DNA from: Saccharophagus sp. K07
GTDB lineage: Bacteria > Pseudomonadota > Gammaproteobacteria > Pseudomonadales > Cellvibrionaceae
Direction of reading: 5' to 3'
DNA: 64,000 nucleotides
Assembly (NCBI RefSeq): GCF_014336955.1
Contig: NZ_QRAI01000004.1
Span: 248,001 to 312,000 of the forward strand
A program made the position numbers and the translations under genes. Under the pieces are notes generated by a model. It had not been told where the DNA came from and did not search any database. It saw nothing but the letters and a program-made list of their open reading frames with translations. Numbering within the stretch: position 1 is the first letter of the stretch; every line of letters begins with the position of its first letter. Of this stretch, positions 56,133 through 64,000 are shown one piece after another.

Positions 56133-56519
56133 ATGCCAAATAAAATCGAAATCACTGCCGAGGCACATTATCGCCCGGGCGCCAAAGTTCGTTTAAACGT
56201 TGACAGAAGCAACGTGAAAGCCATGTTTCTGGATAGCGGAACGCGATCGAGCCTTACGGTAATGGAAAATACCGGCGGCAATTATCAGGAGTTGGACTCC
56301 ATATTCTATTCCCTGGCTGATGAGCATATTCCTTTGGAAGACGGTAAAGCACTTGTGCAAATTGCCTGGGCCAAGCAGGGTTGCCGGGTGTTATTGCTGA
56401 TCAATCATCAACCCTTGGCGGTATTCGATTTTAAATCCCGCACTGGTTATTCTCGGTTGGAAGCCAAATGGGCTCAGCATCCCCAGCAGTGGCGGGATGA
56501 CGTTTTGGAAGCCTTTTGA
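56133..56519 (+). CDS. DUF2251-like hypothetical protein
   Basis: A 128-residue soluble protein. The segment LLLINHQPLAVFDFKSRTGYSR resembles the conserved end of DUF2251 proteins, and the upstream strand IAWAKQGCRV agrees. Function unknown. It is followed by the cobalamin riboswitch. Confidence 0.55.
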   Translation: MPNKIEITAEAHYRPGAKVRLNVDRSNVKAMFLDSGTRSSLTVMENTGGNYQELDSIFYSLADEHIPLEDGKALVQIAWAKQGCRVLLLINHQPLAVFDFKSRTGYSRLEAKWAQHPQQWRDDVLEAF

Positions 56520-56559
56520 TACGTCAGGATTTGACATCCGCCGCCTGCTCGCCCAATAT

Positions 56560-56700
56560 CCGCCCCGCTTCAGGTCCCTGAGCGGCTTTTGCTGTTCAGG
56601 GTGAAATGGGAAGTTTGGTGCAAAACCAACGCTGCCCCCGCAACGGTAAATAGTCAGCCTCAAGAGGCCCTACAAGCCCGACACCAGCCTGCTGCACGTT
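56560..56700 (+). ncRNA. cobalamin riboswitch
   Basis: The core elements of an adenosylcobalamin-type riboswitch are in order: GGGAAGTTTGGTGC (about 56608-56621), the hallmark GCTGCCCCCGCAACGGTAA (56631-56649), AAGCCCGACACCAGCCTGC near the 3' end (B12 box). It lies 120 bases before btuB and should repress the uptake operon when cobalamin is plentiful. Exact ends are approximate. Confidence 0.9.
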
Positions 56701-56819
56701 CGTCAATGGAGCGGAGGGCTACCATTCCGGGCTGATTGTCTGACGTCTGCGTACCTGTCCTTTCATCCCCGAGATGCCTCCCTCAATGGCTTATCAGTAA
56801 CAGCTTTTGAGGATATGCA

Positions 56820-58670
56820 ATGAAATACCTTTCTCTGCCGCCTTTTTTCGGAGGTGCATTATTTTTGGCCGCTGCGCCACATTTGGCCGCGCAACCGAAA
56901 TTGGAAGAAGTTGTGGTGATCGCTTCGCGCGTGGAAACACCGTTGCGCGAAGTCGGTGCGAGTGTTGCCGTCGTTGATCTGCAGGAAATTGAATTGCGCG
57001 GTTATCCGACAGTCGCGCAATTATTGCGTTCGCAAGCGGGAATTTCCGTCAGCAATTCCGGCGGCGCAGGAAAACAAACGGCGCTGCGGATTCGCGGCGA
57101 AGAAGGTTTCCGCACGCTGGTATTAATTGACGGCGTGGAAGTATCAGACCCAACCGCGCCGCAAGTGGGGCCTTTGGTGGAAAATCTCACCGCCGGCAGC
57201 GAAATTGAACGCATCGAAGTTCTGCGCGGACCGCAAGGCTTTATTTACGGCGCGGATGCGGGCGGTGTGATCCAGGTCGTGACGCGCCGAGCGCAGGAAG
57301 GTTTGCAAGGGCAGATCAGCGTTGAAGGCGGCCGCTACGGATCGCAAAAAACCAATGCGTTTATCGCTGGCGGCAATGCAAAATTTGATGCGTTTTTATC
57401 GGCATCCGATTGGAATACCGACGGTTTTAACTCCGCCGTAGAAGACACCACTTTCGATAAAGACGGTTATTCCAATACTACCTTGCACGGAAAATTCGGT
57501 TGGACTCCCGTGCAGGATATGCGTGTGCAATTGGTGGTGCGCGATATAGATGCAGAAAACCAACACGATATCTGTTACGACGCACAATTCCAACGAATTC
57601 ACGACTGCACCAGCGAGCTGCAGCAAACCACGGCGAAATTGTCCCTGGATCACACGGTAGGCAATATTGCCCATCATCTGGCTTTCGCCCACACGTCGGT
57701 CGCGCGCGATAATTTCAGCCGCGATATTTTGTCCTACGGCACTAAAGGTGCGTTGAAAAAAGTGGAATATGTAGGACAGGTCAAAGCGAGTGATGCCATA
57801 TCGGTCGTATTCGGTGGTGATACCGAAATGGAGCGGATTGATGTGGTGGATGGTGATGACTTGAGTCGCTATCAACTCGGCTTATTCGGTGAATTTCAAT
57901 TCGGTTTTGCTGAACGCATTTTCTTCACCGGCGGTTTGCGCTATGACGAAAACGAGGATTTTGGTGAGCATCTCAGCGCGCGTGTGACTTCAGCTTATAT
58001 TCTGCCGACCGATAGCGAAGGTTCGTTGAAATTGCGCGCCAGTGCCGGCAATGGTTTCCGCGCGCCGAGTCTTTATGAAGTGACGCTCAACCGCGACGCT
58101 CCCGTGGACATGGAGGAGTTGCAAGAGGAATCCAGCAGCGGCTACGACCTGGGTATAGAGTACTACCGCAACAACGGTTTAAGCGTACAGTTGACCTGGT
58201 TTGAACAGAGTATCGAAGATGAAATTATCTACGATATGAAAAATTGGACCGGTTATTTACAAGCGCAGGGCCGCAGTCATTCCAAAGGTGCTGAGGTGCA
58301 ACTGTCGGTGCCGTTTGCTAATTGGGCACAACTCGACGCGGTATTTACCCGCAATTTAACGCAAACCGCCGACGATCTGCCGCGTGTGCGTCGTCCGGGG
58401 AAAATGGGCAATATCGCGCTCTATTTGTATCCTGTAAGCGATTTGGTATTGCTTGTCAGCAACCGCTGGGAAAGCGACGCCGTGGAAGACACCAGCGGAA
58501 CGCCGCTGGAGCGTTTTCAAGTCCTGGATTTAAGCGCGACTTATCAACTGCGGGAAAATTGGGAAATTTTTGCCCGTGTGGAAAATGCTTTGGATGAGCA
58601 ATATCAAGAAGTGCTGGGCTATAACACCTCGCGCCGCGCAGGCTATGTGGGCACCCGTTTTTCCTTTTAA
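56820..58670 (+). CDS. btuB: TonB-dependent vitamin B12 receptor BtuB
   Basis: A 616-residue outer-membrane receptor. Signal peptide at 1-24, then a TonB-box-like EEVVVIA, a plug domain (LRSQAGISVSNSGGAGKQTALRIRG, VLIDGVEVSDPTAPQ, IERIEVLRGPQGFIYGADAGGVI) and a 22-strand-type barrel ending in the usual aromatic Phe (GTRFSF). The cobalamin riboswitch upstream and the cobO/btuCDF genes downstream identify the substrate as a corrinoid. Confidence 0.92.
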   Translation: MKYLSLPPFFGGALFLAAAPHLAAQPKLEEVVVIASRVETPLREVGASVAVVDLQEIELRGYPTVAQLLRSQAGISVSNSGGAGKQTALRIRGEEGFRTLVLIDGVEVSDPTAPQVGPLVENLTAGSEIERIEVLRGPQGFIYGADAGGVIQVVTRRAQEGLQGQISVEGGRYGSQKTNAFIAGGNAKFDAFLSASDWNTDGFNSAVEDTTFDKDGYSNTTLHGKFGWTPVQDMRVQLVVRDIDAENQHDICYDAQFQRIHDCTSELQQTTAKLSLDHTVGNIAHHLAFAHTSVARDNFSRDILSYGTKGALKKVEYVGQVKASDAISVVFGGDTEMERIDVVDGDDLSRYQLGLFGEFQFGFAERIFFTGGLRYDENEDFGEHLSARVTSAYILPTDSEGSLKLRASAGNGFRAPSLYEVTLNRDAPVDMEELQEESSSGYDLGIEYYRNNGLSVQLTWFEQSIEDEIIYDMKNWTGYLQAQGRSHSKGAEVQLSVPFANWAQLDAVFTRNLTQTADDLPRVRRPGKMGNIALYLYPVSDLVLLVSNRWESDAVEDTSGTPLERFQVLDLSATYQLRENWEIFARVENALDEQYQEVLGYNTSRRAGYVGTRFSF

Positions 58671-58682
58671 TCTGGAAATTTT

Positions 58683-59285
58683 ATGACCGACAAAAACCAA
58701 AAACATAAAACCGCCATGGAAAAACAAAAAGCCAAGGTGGATGCGCGCATTGCGCAAGCGAGTGACGAGCGCGGCGTTGCGGTGTTGCTCACAGGCAATG
58801 GCAAGGGCAAATCCAGCTCGGCGTTCGGCATGGTTTTGCGCGCGCTCGGTTATGGGCAAAAAGTCGGTGTGGTGCAATTTATCAAGGGGCAGCAATTGTC
58901 GGGCGAGGAAATTTTTATCCGCGACCATCTGCCCCAGGTGGCGTTTTATCAAATGGGAACGGGTTTTACCTGGGACACGCAGGATCGCACGGCGGATATA
59001 GCCGCAGCGGAAAAAACCTGGGCTTATGCGGAATATCTGCTGCGCGATCCGTCGTTCAATCTGGTGGTGCTCGACGAACTCACTTATATGCTCGCCTATG
59101 AGTATCTTGATGAAGCCAGAGTGATTCGGGCCATCACGCAGCGTCCTTATGAGCAAAGTGTGGTGGTCACTGGCCGGGGTGGCGGCGCTGCTCTGCGCGA
59201 TATTATGGATACAGTGTCGGAAGTCAAAGACATCAAACACGCCTTTAATTCCGGCATTAAAGCGCGCAAAGGAGTGGATTATTGA
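58683..59285 (+). CDS. cobO: cob(I)yrinic acid a,c-diamide adenosyltransferase
   Basis: A 200-residue CobO/BtuR-type corrinoid adenosyltransferase. The ATP-binding P-loop is GNGKGKSSSA (about 39-48), followed by VVQFIKGQ, the DELTYML motif and the GRGGG segment. It attaches the adenosyl group to imported cobalamin, yielding coenzyme B12. It lies 12 bases after btuB and overlaps btuC by four bases. Confidence 0.92.
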   Translation: MTDKNQKHKTAMEKQKAKVDARIAQASDERGVAVLLTGNGKGKSSSAFGMVLRALGYGQKVGVVQFIKGQQLSGEEIFIRDHLPQVAFYQMGTGFTWDTQDRTADIAAAEKTWAYAEYLLRDPSFNLVVLDELTYMLAYEYLDEARVIRAITQRPYEQSVVVTGRGGGAALRDIMDTVSEVKDIKHAFNSGIKARKGVDY

Positions 59286-60322
59286 TGCGCCGACCTTTTC
59301 ATGATTTATCCCGATCGTGGCCTTATGTGCTGGGCGCGTCGCTGATTTTTTTATTGGCGGTGATGGGTATTTCTCTCGGTTTTGGCGCGGTGACATTCCG
59401 CGCGCAGGATTTATGGGCGTGGGTTTCCGGTTCCGCTGATGCGCAAACACAATTGATCCTCAACCACCTGCGCCTGCCGCGCACATTATTGGCGGCGCTG
59501 GTCGGTGCGCTTTTGGCGATTTGCGGCACCGCCACCCAAGGGTTGTTTCGCAATTCCCTGGCGGATCCGTCGTTGATTGGCGTCAGCGCGGGCGCGGCGG
59601 CGGGGGCGGGCGGCGTTATCGTATTTCTCAACCACGTGCAGTGGAATTTATGGGGACTTTCGCTGGTATCGCTCGGCGCATTTGCCAGCGGTTTGCTGGT
59701 GGTGTGGTTTGTTTATCGTTTGGCGAGCGGCGTTACCGGCACATCCGTCACCACTATGTTGTTGGCGGGAATCGCCTTTACTTTTCTCGCCGGTGCATTG
59801 ACCGGTTTGCTGGAATTTATCGCCGACAACGACATGCTGCGGCGAATCAGTTTATGGCGCATGGGCGGACTGGAAGGCGCAGAGGCAACGCGCATTGCTT
59901 TAATGGCGGTAATTACGGCCATTATTTTGTCGATTTTGCTGCGCCAGCGGCGCGCACTCAATGCGTTGCTGCTCGGTGAATCCGAAGCGCGTTATTTGGG
60001 GATCGACGTACAGAAATTACAGCGCACGGTCATTATTTGTGTCGCCTTGGGCATGGGCGTATGTGTCGCCGTTGCGGGCACTATTTCGTTTATCGGACTG
60101 GTGGTGCCGCATATGGTGCGCATGCTGACCGGGCCGGATCACCGCTATGTGCTGCCGCTCAGCGCGGTCACGGGCGCAATCCTGCTGGTGGTGGCCGATG
60201 CCTTTGCGCGCACGGTGATGGCCCCGACGGAATTGCCAGTGGGACTGGTGACCGCTTTTATCGGCGCGCCCGTGTTTATCTCCCTGCTGCGCCAGCGCGG
60301 TTATGCCGGCATAGGAGCCTGA
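59282..60322 (+). CDS. btuC: corrinoid ABC transporter permease (FecCD family)
   Basis: A 346-residue permease with about ten membrane helices and family motifs: LRLPRTLLAALVGALLAICGTATQ, NSLADPSLIGVSAGAAAGAG, WRMGGLEGA, and GTISFIGLVVPHMVRMLTG with GPDHR as the ATPase contact loop. It is the inner-membrane channel of a BtuCDF importer. The start overlaps cobO by four bases and its stop touches the start of btuD. Confidence 0.9.
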   Translation: MMRRPFHDLSRSWPYVLGASLIFLLAVMGISLGFGAVTFRAQDLWAWVSGSADAQTQLILNHLRLPRTLLAALVGALLAICGTATQGLFRNSLADPSLIGVSAGAAAGAGGVIVFLNHVQWNLWGLSLVSLGAFASGLLVVWFVYRLASGVTGTSVTTMLLAGIAFTFLAGALTGLLEFIADNDMLRRISLWRMGGLEGAEATRIALMAVITAIILSILLRQRRALNALLLGESEARYLGIDVQKLQRTVIICVALGMGVCVAVAGTISFIGLVVPHMVRMLTGPDHRYVLPLSAVTGAILLVVADAFARTVMAPTELPVGLVTAFIGAPVFISLLRQRGYAGIGA

Positions 60323-60325
60323 GTG

Positions 60326-61102
60326 ATGGCGATTCTTGAGGTACGCAATCTCGATGTAGCGGTGGCAGGCGCAAAGCTGCTGCACCAGGTGAGCTTTTCA
60401 CTGGCGGCCGGGGAGGTGGCAGCGGTGATAGGTCCTAATGGCGCGGGCAAGACAACGCTCCTGCGCGCCGTGGCGGGCGATATACCGGCGAGCAGTGGTG
60501 ACCTGATGGTCTGTGGCCGAACTCATCAACAATGGCCGCTGTTGGACAAGGCGCGCCAGCTGGCGGTATTGCCGCAGACCAGCATCCTCAACTTCCCCTT
60601 TACCGTGGCCGAGGTGGTGGCCCTGGGGCGCAATCCTCACAGCACCGGCAGTGCGGTGGACGAGCAAATTGTTGCTGAAGCCCTGGCGGCGCTGGATATT
60701 GCCCATCTGCGCGACCGTCTCTATCCGCAGCTCTCCGGTGGGGAAAAACAGCGCACACAACTGGCCCGCGTGATGGCGCAGATCTGGCGGGCGGAGGACG
60801 CGCAAGAGCGCCTGCTGATTCTCGACGAGCCAACGGCGTCCCTCGACCTAGGCCACCAGCAACAACTGATGCAGCGCATTCGGCAAATGGCCGCATCCGG
60901 AATAGCTGTGTTGATGGTGCTGCACGATTTAAATCTGGCCCTCGGCTTTGCCGATCGCTTGCTGGCATTGCATCAAGGTAAGTTGGTGGCCAATGGTCCT
61001 TGTGCAGCCGTGCTCACCTCAGAGCTTTTACACCAGCTTTACGGCGCTTATGCGGCAGTGGTGAGGCATCCTCTCGATGGGCGGTCGGTGGTGATTTTGT
61101 GA
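60326..61102 (+). CDS. btuD: corrinoid ABC transporter ATP-binding protein
   Basis: A 258-residue ATPase of the HmuV/FepC class. Walker A is GPNGAGKTT, the Q-loop is near LPQTS, the signature is LSGGEKQR and Walker B is LLILDEPTASLD, with the H-loop in VLHDLN. It powers import through BtuC. ATG 60326 (AGGAG at 60312-60316) is preferred; GTG 60323 is adjacent. It follows btuC directly. Confidence 0.9.
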   Translation: MAILEVRNLDVAVAGAKLLHQVSFSLAAGEVAAVIGPNGAGKTTLLRAVAGDIPASSGDLMVCGRTHQQWPLLDKARQLAVLPQTSILNFPFTVAEVVALGRNPHSTGSAVDEQIVAEALAALDIAHLRDRLYPQLSGGEKQRTQLARVMAQIWRAEDAQERLLILDEPTASLDLGHQQQLMQRIRQMAASGIAVLMVLHDLNLALGFADRLLALHQGKLVANGPCAAVLTSELLHQLYGAYAAVVRHPLDGRSVVIL

Positions 61103-61211
61103 CTTTGCGCGACAGTCCGCGCCTTTTCCGGTCGTCCCCTTCGCTGGCCTCTGCCCGTGTATGAATGTTTGACGTACCCTATGCACCCCTTTCGTCGGTG
61201 GCGGTTACATC

Positions 61212-62018
61212 ATGATTCCAGAGACCAAATCGCATTACACAGGCACCCCTGGATGGGCCAGAAGGACGATCGTCTTTAACTGGCAGGCGTTGATGACGGC
61301 ATTTTCCCTGCTGACCCGGCTTGGGCGTTGGTCATCGCAGCCGCCCGCGCCGGAGGTGCAAAGCCGCGCAGCCCTGTTTTATCCCTTGATCGGCGCCGTG
61401 ATCGGTGGCTTGCTGGTGGTGCTGTATGTGGTGATGCCTGACAAAATCGGCGTCACTGTGCAGGCGACCATGTTGGTTGGCCTCTGGGTCTGGTTGACCG
61501 GCGCCATGCACTTGGCCGATCTGGCCAAATCGGCAGATGCCTTAAGCACTGGTGACTCGTCCTCCATCGCCGATATTTTGCGCGACCCGCGCCTCAGTGC
61601 CTGGGGTGTCACAGCATTGGTGATGGTCCTGCTGCTCAAGCTGGCGCTTTTGCGTACGATTCTGGAAATTGGTGCATCCTACTGGGCGCTGCTGGCGGCG
61701 CCGATTGGCGCGCGTCTGCTGGTGTTGATTTACATCATGATCACGCCGCGCGCCTCTATCGATACTGATTCCAATGATCTCGACTTACGCCCCTATCAGC
61801 CCATAGTGATAGGTCTGGCATTAATCGCGCTGGTAGCCTCCGTGTGGGTGATGGGCCGCCTCGCCGGCACCGCGTTGGTGGTCAGCTTGGCCCTTTGGGT
61901 GGTGCACTGGCAGCACCGCTGGTCGCGTGCCGTCGGGGGCTATACCAATAGCAGCCTGGGCGCGTTGATCGAAGTAGCGGAAGTAGTAATTTTGTTCCTG
62001 GTGGTTTTAACGTGGTGA
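61212..62018 (+). CDS. CobS-like protein with degenerate active-site motifs
   Basis: A 268-residue polytopic membrane protein homologous to adenosylcobinamide-GDP ribazoletransferase CobS. Helix order and FSLLTRLGR, GALHL-like and GYTNSSLGALIEVAE segments match. The metal-binding signature H-x-D-G-L-A-D-x-x-D of true CobS is changed to HLADLAKSAD (residues 100-109), the region equivalent to IMKDSR is ILRDPR, and the later TGDxxG is TNSSLG (245-250). Most conserved acidic residues are missing. It lies between btuD and btuF, so it probably still serves corrinoid metabolism, but the usual reaction is doubtful. Confidence 0.75.
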   Translation: MIPETKSHYTGTPGWARRTIVFNWQALMTAFSLLTRLGRWSSQPPAPEVQSRAALFYPLIGAVIGGLLVVLYVVMPDKIGVTVQATMLVGLWVWLTGAMHLADLAKSADALSTGDSSSIADILRDPRLSAWGVTALVMVLLLKLALLRTILEIGASYWALLAAPIGARLLVLIYIMITPRASIDTDSNDLDLRPYQPIVIGLALIALVASVWVMGRLAGTALVVSLALWVVHWQHRWSRAVGGYTNSSLGALIEVAEVVILFLVVLTW

Positions 62019-62914
62019 TGGTCATTGTCAGGACCATTGCAGCTGCACTTTTGCTGGCGCTTGCCGTAATAAGTCACGCGGAAGTTTCCGTTACGGATTA
62101 CCTCGGCCGCCAAGTGACTTTGGCAAAACCCGCCCAACGTGTCATAGCCCTCGCGCCTCATATTGTCGAAAACCTATATTCCGCAGGCGCAGGGGAGACC
62201 CTGGTCGGCGCGGTGGAGTATTGCGATTATCCGCCCGAGGCCAAAAAAATTCCGCGCGTCGGTGCTATCAGTGCTTATAGCCTGGAAGCCATAGTCGCCG
62301 CCAAACCGGATTTAATAGTGTTGTGGCATTCCGGTTTGGGTGCGCGCTCCCTGGCGAAGTTTCTCGAATTAGGGTTGACCGTCTACGCCGACGATCCCAA
62401 AACTCTCGACGATATTCCACGCTCCATTCGCGACTTCGGCGTTCTCACCGGTCGCCACGAGCACGCCGAATCCGTCGCTGCCGAGTTCGAGCGCCGCCAG
62501 CAACAGTTGCGCACTACCTACGGCGGGCAGACGACCTTGAGTGTGCTGTATCAGGTTTGGCATCAGCCGCTGCAAACGGTCAATGGCGACCATGTGATCA
62601 GCGATTTGATTCGCCTGTGCGGAGGTGTCAACGCGTTTGCCGATGCCGCTACCATAGCGCCGAAAATCAGTATCGAGTCTGTGATTGCGCGCAATCCGGA
62701 CGTCATTCTCGCCAGCGGAATTGCTGAAGAAAGACCGGCGTGGCTGGACGACTGGAACAAATATCCCCATCTTGCCGCCGTGAAAAATCATCATATTTAT
62801 TCCGTCCCGCCGGATCTAATTCAACGGCATACCCCGCGAATTTTGGAGGGGGCGCACCGAGTGTGTGAGCTTCTCGCAGGCGCGCGACAGATGGCGCCTA
62901 AAACATCTTTGTGA
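62018..62914 (+). CDS. btuF: periplasmic cobalamin-binding protein BtuF
   Basis: A 298-residue protein with a signal peptide (cleaved after SHA, about residue 22) and the two-lobed BtuF/FepB fold: TDYLGRQVTLAKPAQRVIALAPHIVENLY, VGAVEYCDYPPEAKKIPRVG, and CGGVNAFAD with a terminal HTPRILEGAHRVCELL. It delivers corrinoid to BtuCD. ATG 62018 overlaps the stop of the CobS-like gene by one base (TGATG). Confidence 0.9.
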   Translation: MVIVRTIAAALLLALAVISHAEVSVTDYLGRQVTLAKPAQRVIALAPHIVENLYSAGAGETLVGAVEYCDYPPEAKKIPRVGAISAYSLEAIVAAKPDLIVLWHSGLGARSLAKFLELGLTVYADDPKTLDDIPRSIRDFGVLTGRHEHAESVAAEFERRQQQLRTTYGGQTTLSVLYQVWHQPLQTVNGDHVISDLIRLCGGVNAFADAATIAPKISIESVIARNPDVILASGIAEERPAWLDDWNKYPHLAAVKNHHIYSVPPDLIQRHTPRILEGAHRVCELLAGARQMAPKTSL

Positions 62915-63195
62915 CTTTGGCTGCCGGAATTCAATCACACATGTTCATATTTTGTGCGGTTCTTCTTGTTTTAAGCATTTGATTGAGCAATGGGGTCCCC
63001 AAATGCGCTATACCGGTGGTGACGTGCGGGATAATGCGCGGCCTGTCGATCAGGAGAACGGTGCTCTTGATTTTGTGACGCATGCCCTTCTTTGCGTCGG
63101 TATATTCGCGTAGAAGGTAAATTTTGCGTGGTTTGCAGAGAATAAAGCCGTGGAGCGGCAGCATTACAGTCAGCTAAACGGTGGGTAAAGAAGTC

Positions 63196-63939
63196 ATGAA
63201 AGAAAAAGAAGGTATTCGCTTCGGTCGCATTTCCATCATCAATCACTGGGTCAACGCCATTATTTTTCTGAGCGTATTGGGCCTGGGGTTTTTCCTCGAT
63301 TACATCGGCGACGGTCGAGCCATGCGCGGCCCCTGGATGGAAGCGCATAAAGCCGGCGGCGTGTTGTTGCTGATTCTGGCTTTGTGGCGTGTCAGCTGGC
63401 GCTTTTACAACGGTTTCCCGAAAGATGTAGCGCCTATGCCGTCCTGGCAAAAAATGTCGGCCAAATTGGTGCACTGGATGCTGCTGTTCGCCATTATCGC
63501 CATGCCTGTGTCCGGCATTTTGCTGAGCCTGTACAGCGAGCGCGGTATCAACGTCTTCGGTCTGTTTACCATTGCTCCACAAGCGGAAAACGCTTTGATC
63601 AGCGGTCTTGCCTCTCTGGTGCACGAGTCTTTGGCTTATCTGGTCAGCGGCGCTTTGCTGTTGCATGTTGGCGCTGTGCTGAAACACCATCTGATCGATA
63701 AAGACGAAACTCTGAAGCGCATGCTGAACAGCAAGTTTGTCAGCTACACGCCATTCCATGAGGCGCGTCAACAACAGGAAAATCAGGTGCAGCCCAAGAT
63801 TCATGTGGTTGCTGCCAATAGTGAACCCAAGCCTACTGCTCCTAAGGTTCCTGTTACAGCCATAGCCCAGTTGTCCGCCAAAACGGTTCCGACTGCCAAA
63901 AAAGCGCCGACTCCGCGCCCCAAAGAAAAAGCAATCTAA
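63196..63939 (+). CDS. cytochrome b561 family protein
   Basis: A 247-residue inner-membrane dihaem cytochrome. Four helices carry the family histidines: ISIINHWVN, WMEAHKAGG, LVHWMLLF and ALLLHVGAVLKHHL. The C-terminal 60 residues are Pro/Lys/Ala-rich and cytoplasmic or periplasmic, longer than usual. ATG 63196 is preferred to GTG 63181. Such proteins pass electrons from quinol, sometimes to superoxide. No obvious operon partner lies in the window. Confidence 0.85.
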   Translation: MKEKEGIRFGRISIINHWVNAIIFLSVLGLGFFLDYIGDGRAMRGPWMEAHKAGGVLLLILALWRVSWRFYNGFPKDVAPMPSWQKMSAKLVHWMLLFAIIAMPVSGILLSLYSERGINVFGLFTIAPQAENALISGLASLVHESLAYLVSGALLLHVGAVLKHHLIDKDETLKRMLNSKFVSYTPFHEARQQQENQVQPKIHVVAANSEPKPTAPKVPVTAIAQLSAKTVPTAKKAPTPRPKEKAI

Positions 63940-63947
63940 TTTCCATG

Positions 63948-63968
63948 GCGGCCTCGACCGGAGGCCGC
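63948..63968 (+). terminator. hairpin after the cytochrome b561 gene
   Basis: GCGGCCTC at 63948-63955 pairs perfectly with GAGGCCGC at 63961-63968 over a 5-base loop. Only a short, T-poor tail follows. Confidence 0.55.
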
Positions 63969-64000
63969 TCTTATATGCCTTCCCAATCCTTTTGTCTTTG

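Noticed and set aside
58530-59450. A 306-codon minus-strand frame across btuB-cobO-btuC
   Set aside because: It is antisense to three well-identified genes and has no recognisable domain.
62971-63804. A 277-codon minus-strand frame opposite cytochrome b561
   Set aside because: Low-complexity His/Gln-rich product; the plus strand encodes a canonical b561.

Overview
The window looks like chromosomal DNA from a Gram-negative gammaproteobacterium of the Cellvibrio type (inferred). The base composition is moderate in GC. Four secreted or lipid-anchored proteins carry long poly-serine linkers, which are typical of Cellvibrionaceae. One is a CE2-type acetylesterase and another an esterase, both suited to plant polysaccharide. 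TonB-dependent uptake, LpxR-like, PhoX and GlyGly-CTERM proteins point to a diderm envelope. No rRNA, tRNA, CRISPR array or insertion sequence was recognised.

Layout. 1-2.5 kb: the 3' end of a Calx-beta surface protein, an AHSA1/SRPBCC protein and a cytochrome b562-like lipoprotein. 2.7-7.4 kb: a three-gene set of GAF-HlyD, PqqD-like/M50 protease/HlyD and a periplasmic adaptor. 8.2-14.1 kb: an exported-enzyme cluster with a Cys-less rhodanese, an arylsulfate sulfotransferase, a frameshifted sulfatase, a SnoaL-like protein and a vanadium haloperoxidase homologue that lacks two active-site residues. 14.2-18.7 kb: a poly-Ser lipoprotein, a DUF72 protein, small genes and a frameshifted Nudix gene. 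19.0-29.2 kb: a 1931-residue LEPR-XLL/DUF4347 surface protein with ten repeats of exactly 93 residues, tightly followed by a hybrid histidine kinase and a REC-GGDEF-EAL protein. 29.3-40.8 kb: a CBM-like lipoprotein, a diguanylate cyclase, an acetyltransferase, a coiled-coil protein, rlmJ, a PhoX phosphatase, an M15-like peptidase with an L,D-transpeptidase, and a poly-Ser esterase. 41.1-44.8 kb: an acetyltransferase, a radical SAM protein ending in a clamp-binding-like motif, and fbaA-tpiA. 45.1-48.4 kb: a TetR regulator with three identical palindromic sites, an LpxR-like gene, thioredoxin and an MDR oxidoreductase. 48.6-56.5 kb: the CE2 esterase, a DUF2238 membrane protein, a GlyGly-CTERM protein, an AT-richer pair (papain-like protein and truncated deacetylase) and small conserved genes. 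56.5-62.9 kb: a cobalamin riboswitch followed by btuB-cobO-btuC-btuD-cobS-like-btuF. 63.2 kb to the end: a cytochrome b561.

How the genes fit together. The B12 operon is a complete import route (receptor, binding protein, permease, ATPase) plus adenosylation, but its CobS homologue has lost the conserved acidic residues. The LEPR protein, the hybrid kinase and the c-di-GMP protein look like one surface-adhesin and signalling unit. The HlyD/M50 trio 12 kb upstream is a plausible but unproven export or processing partner. This pairing and the set of degenerate exported enzymes at 8-14 kb are the best candidates for undescribed biology here.
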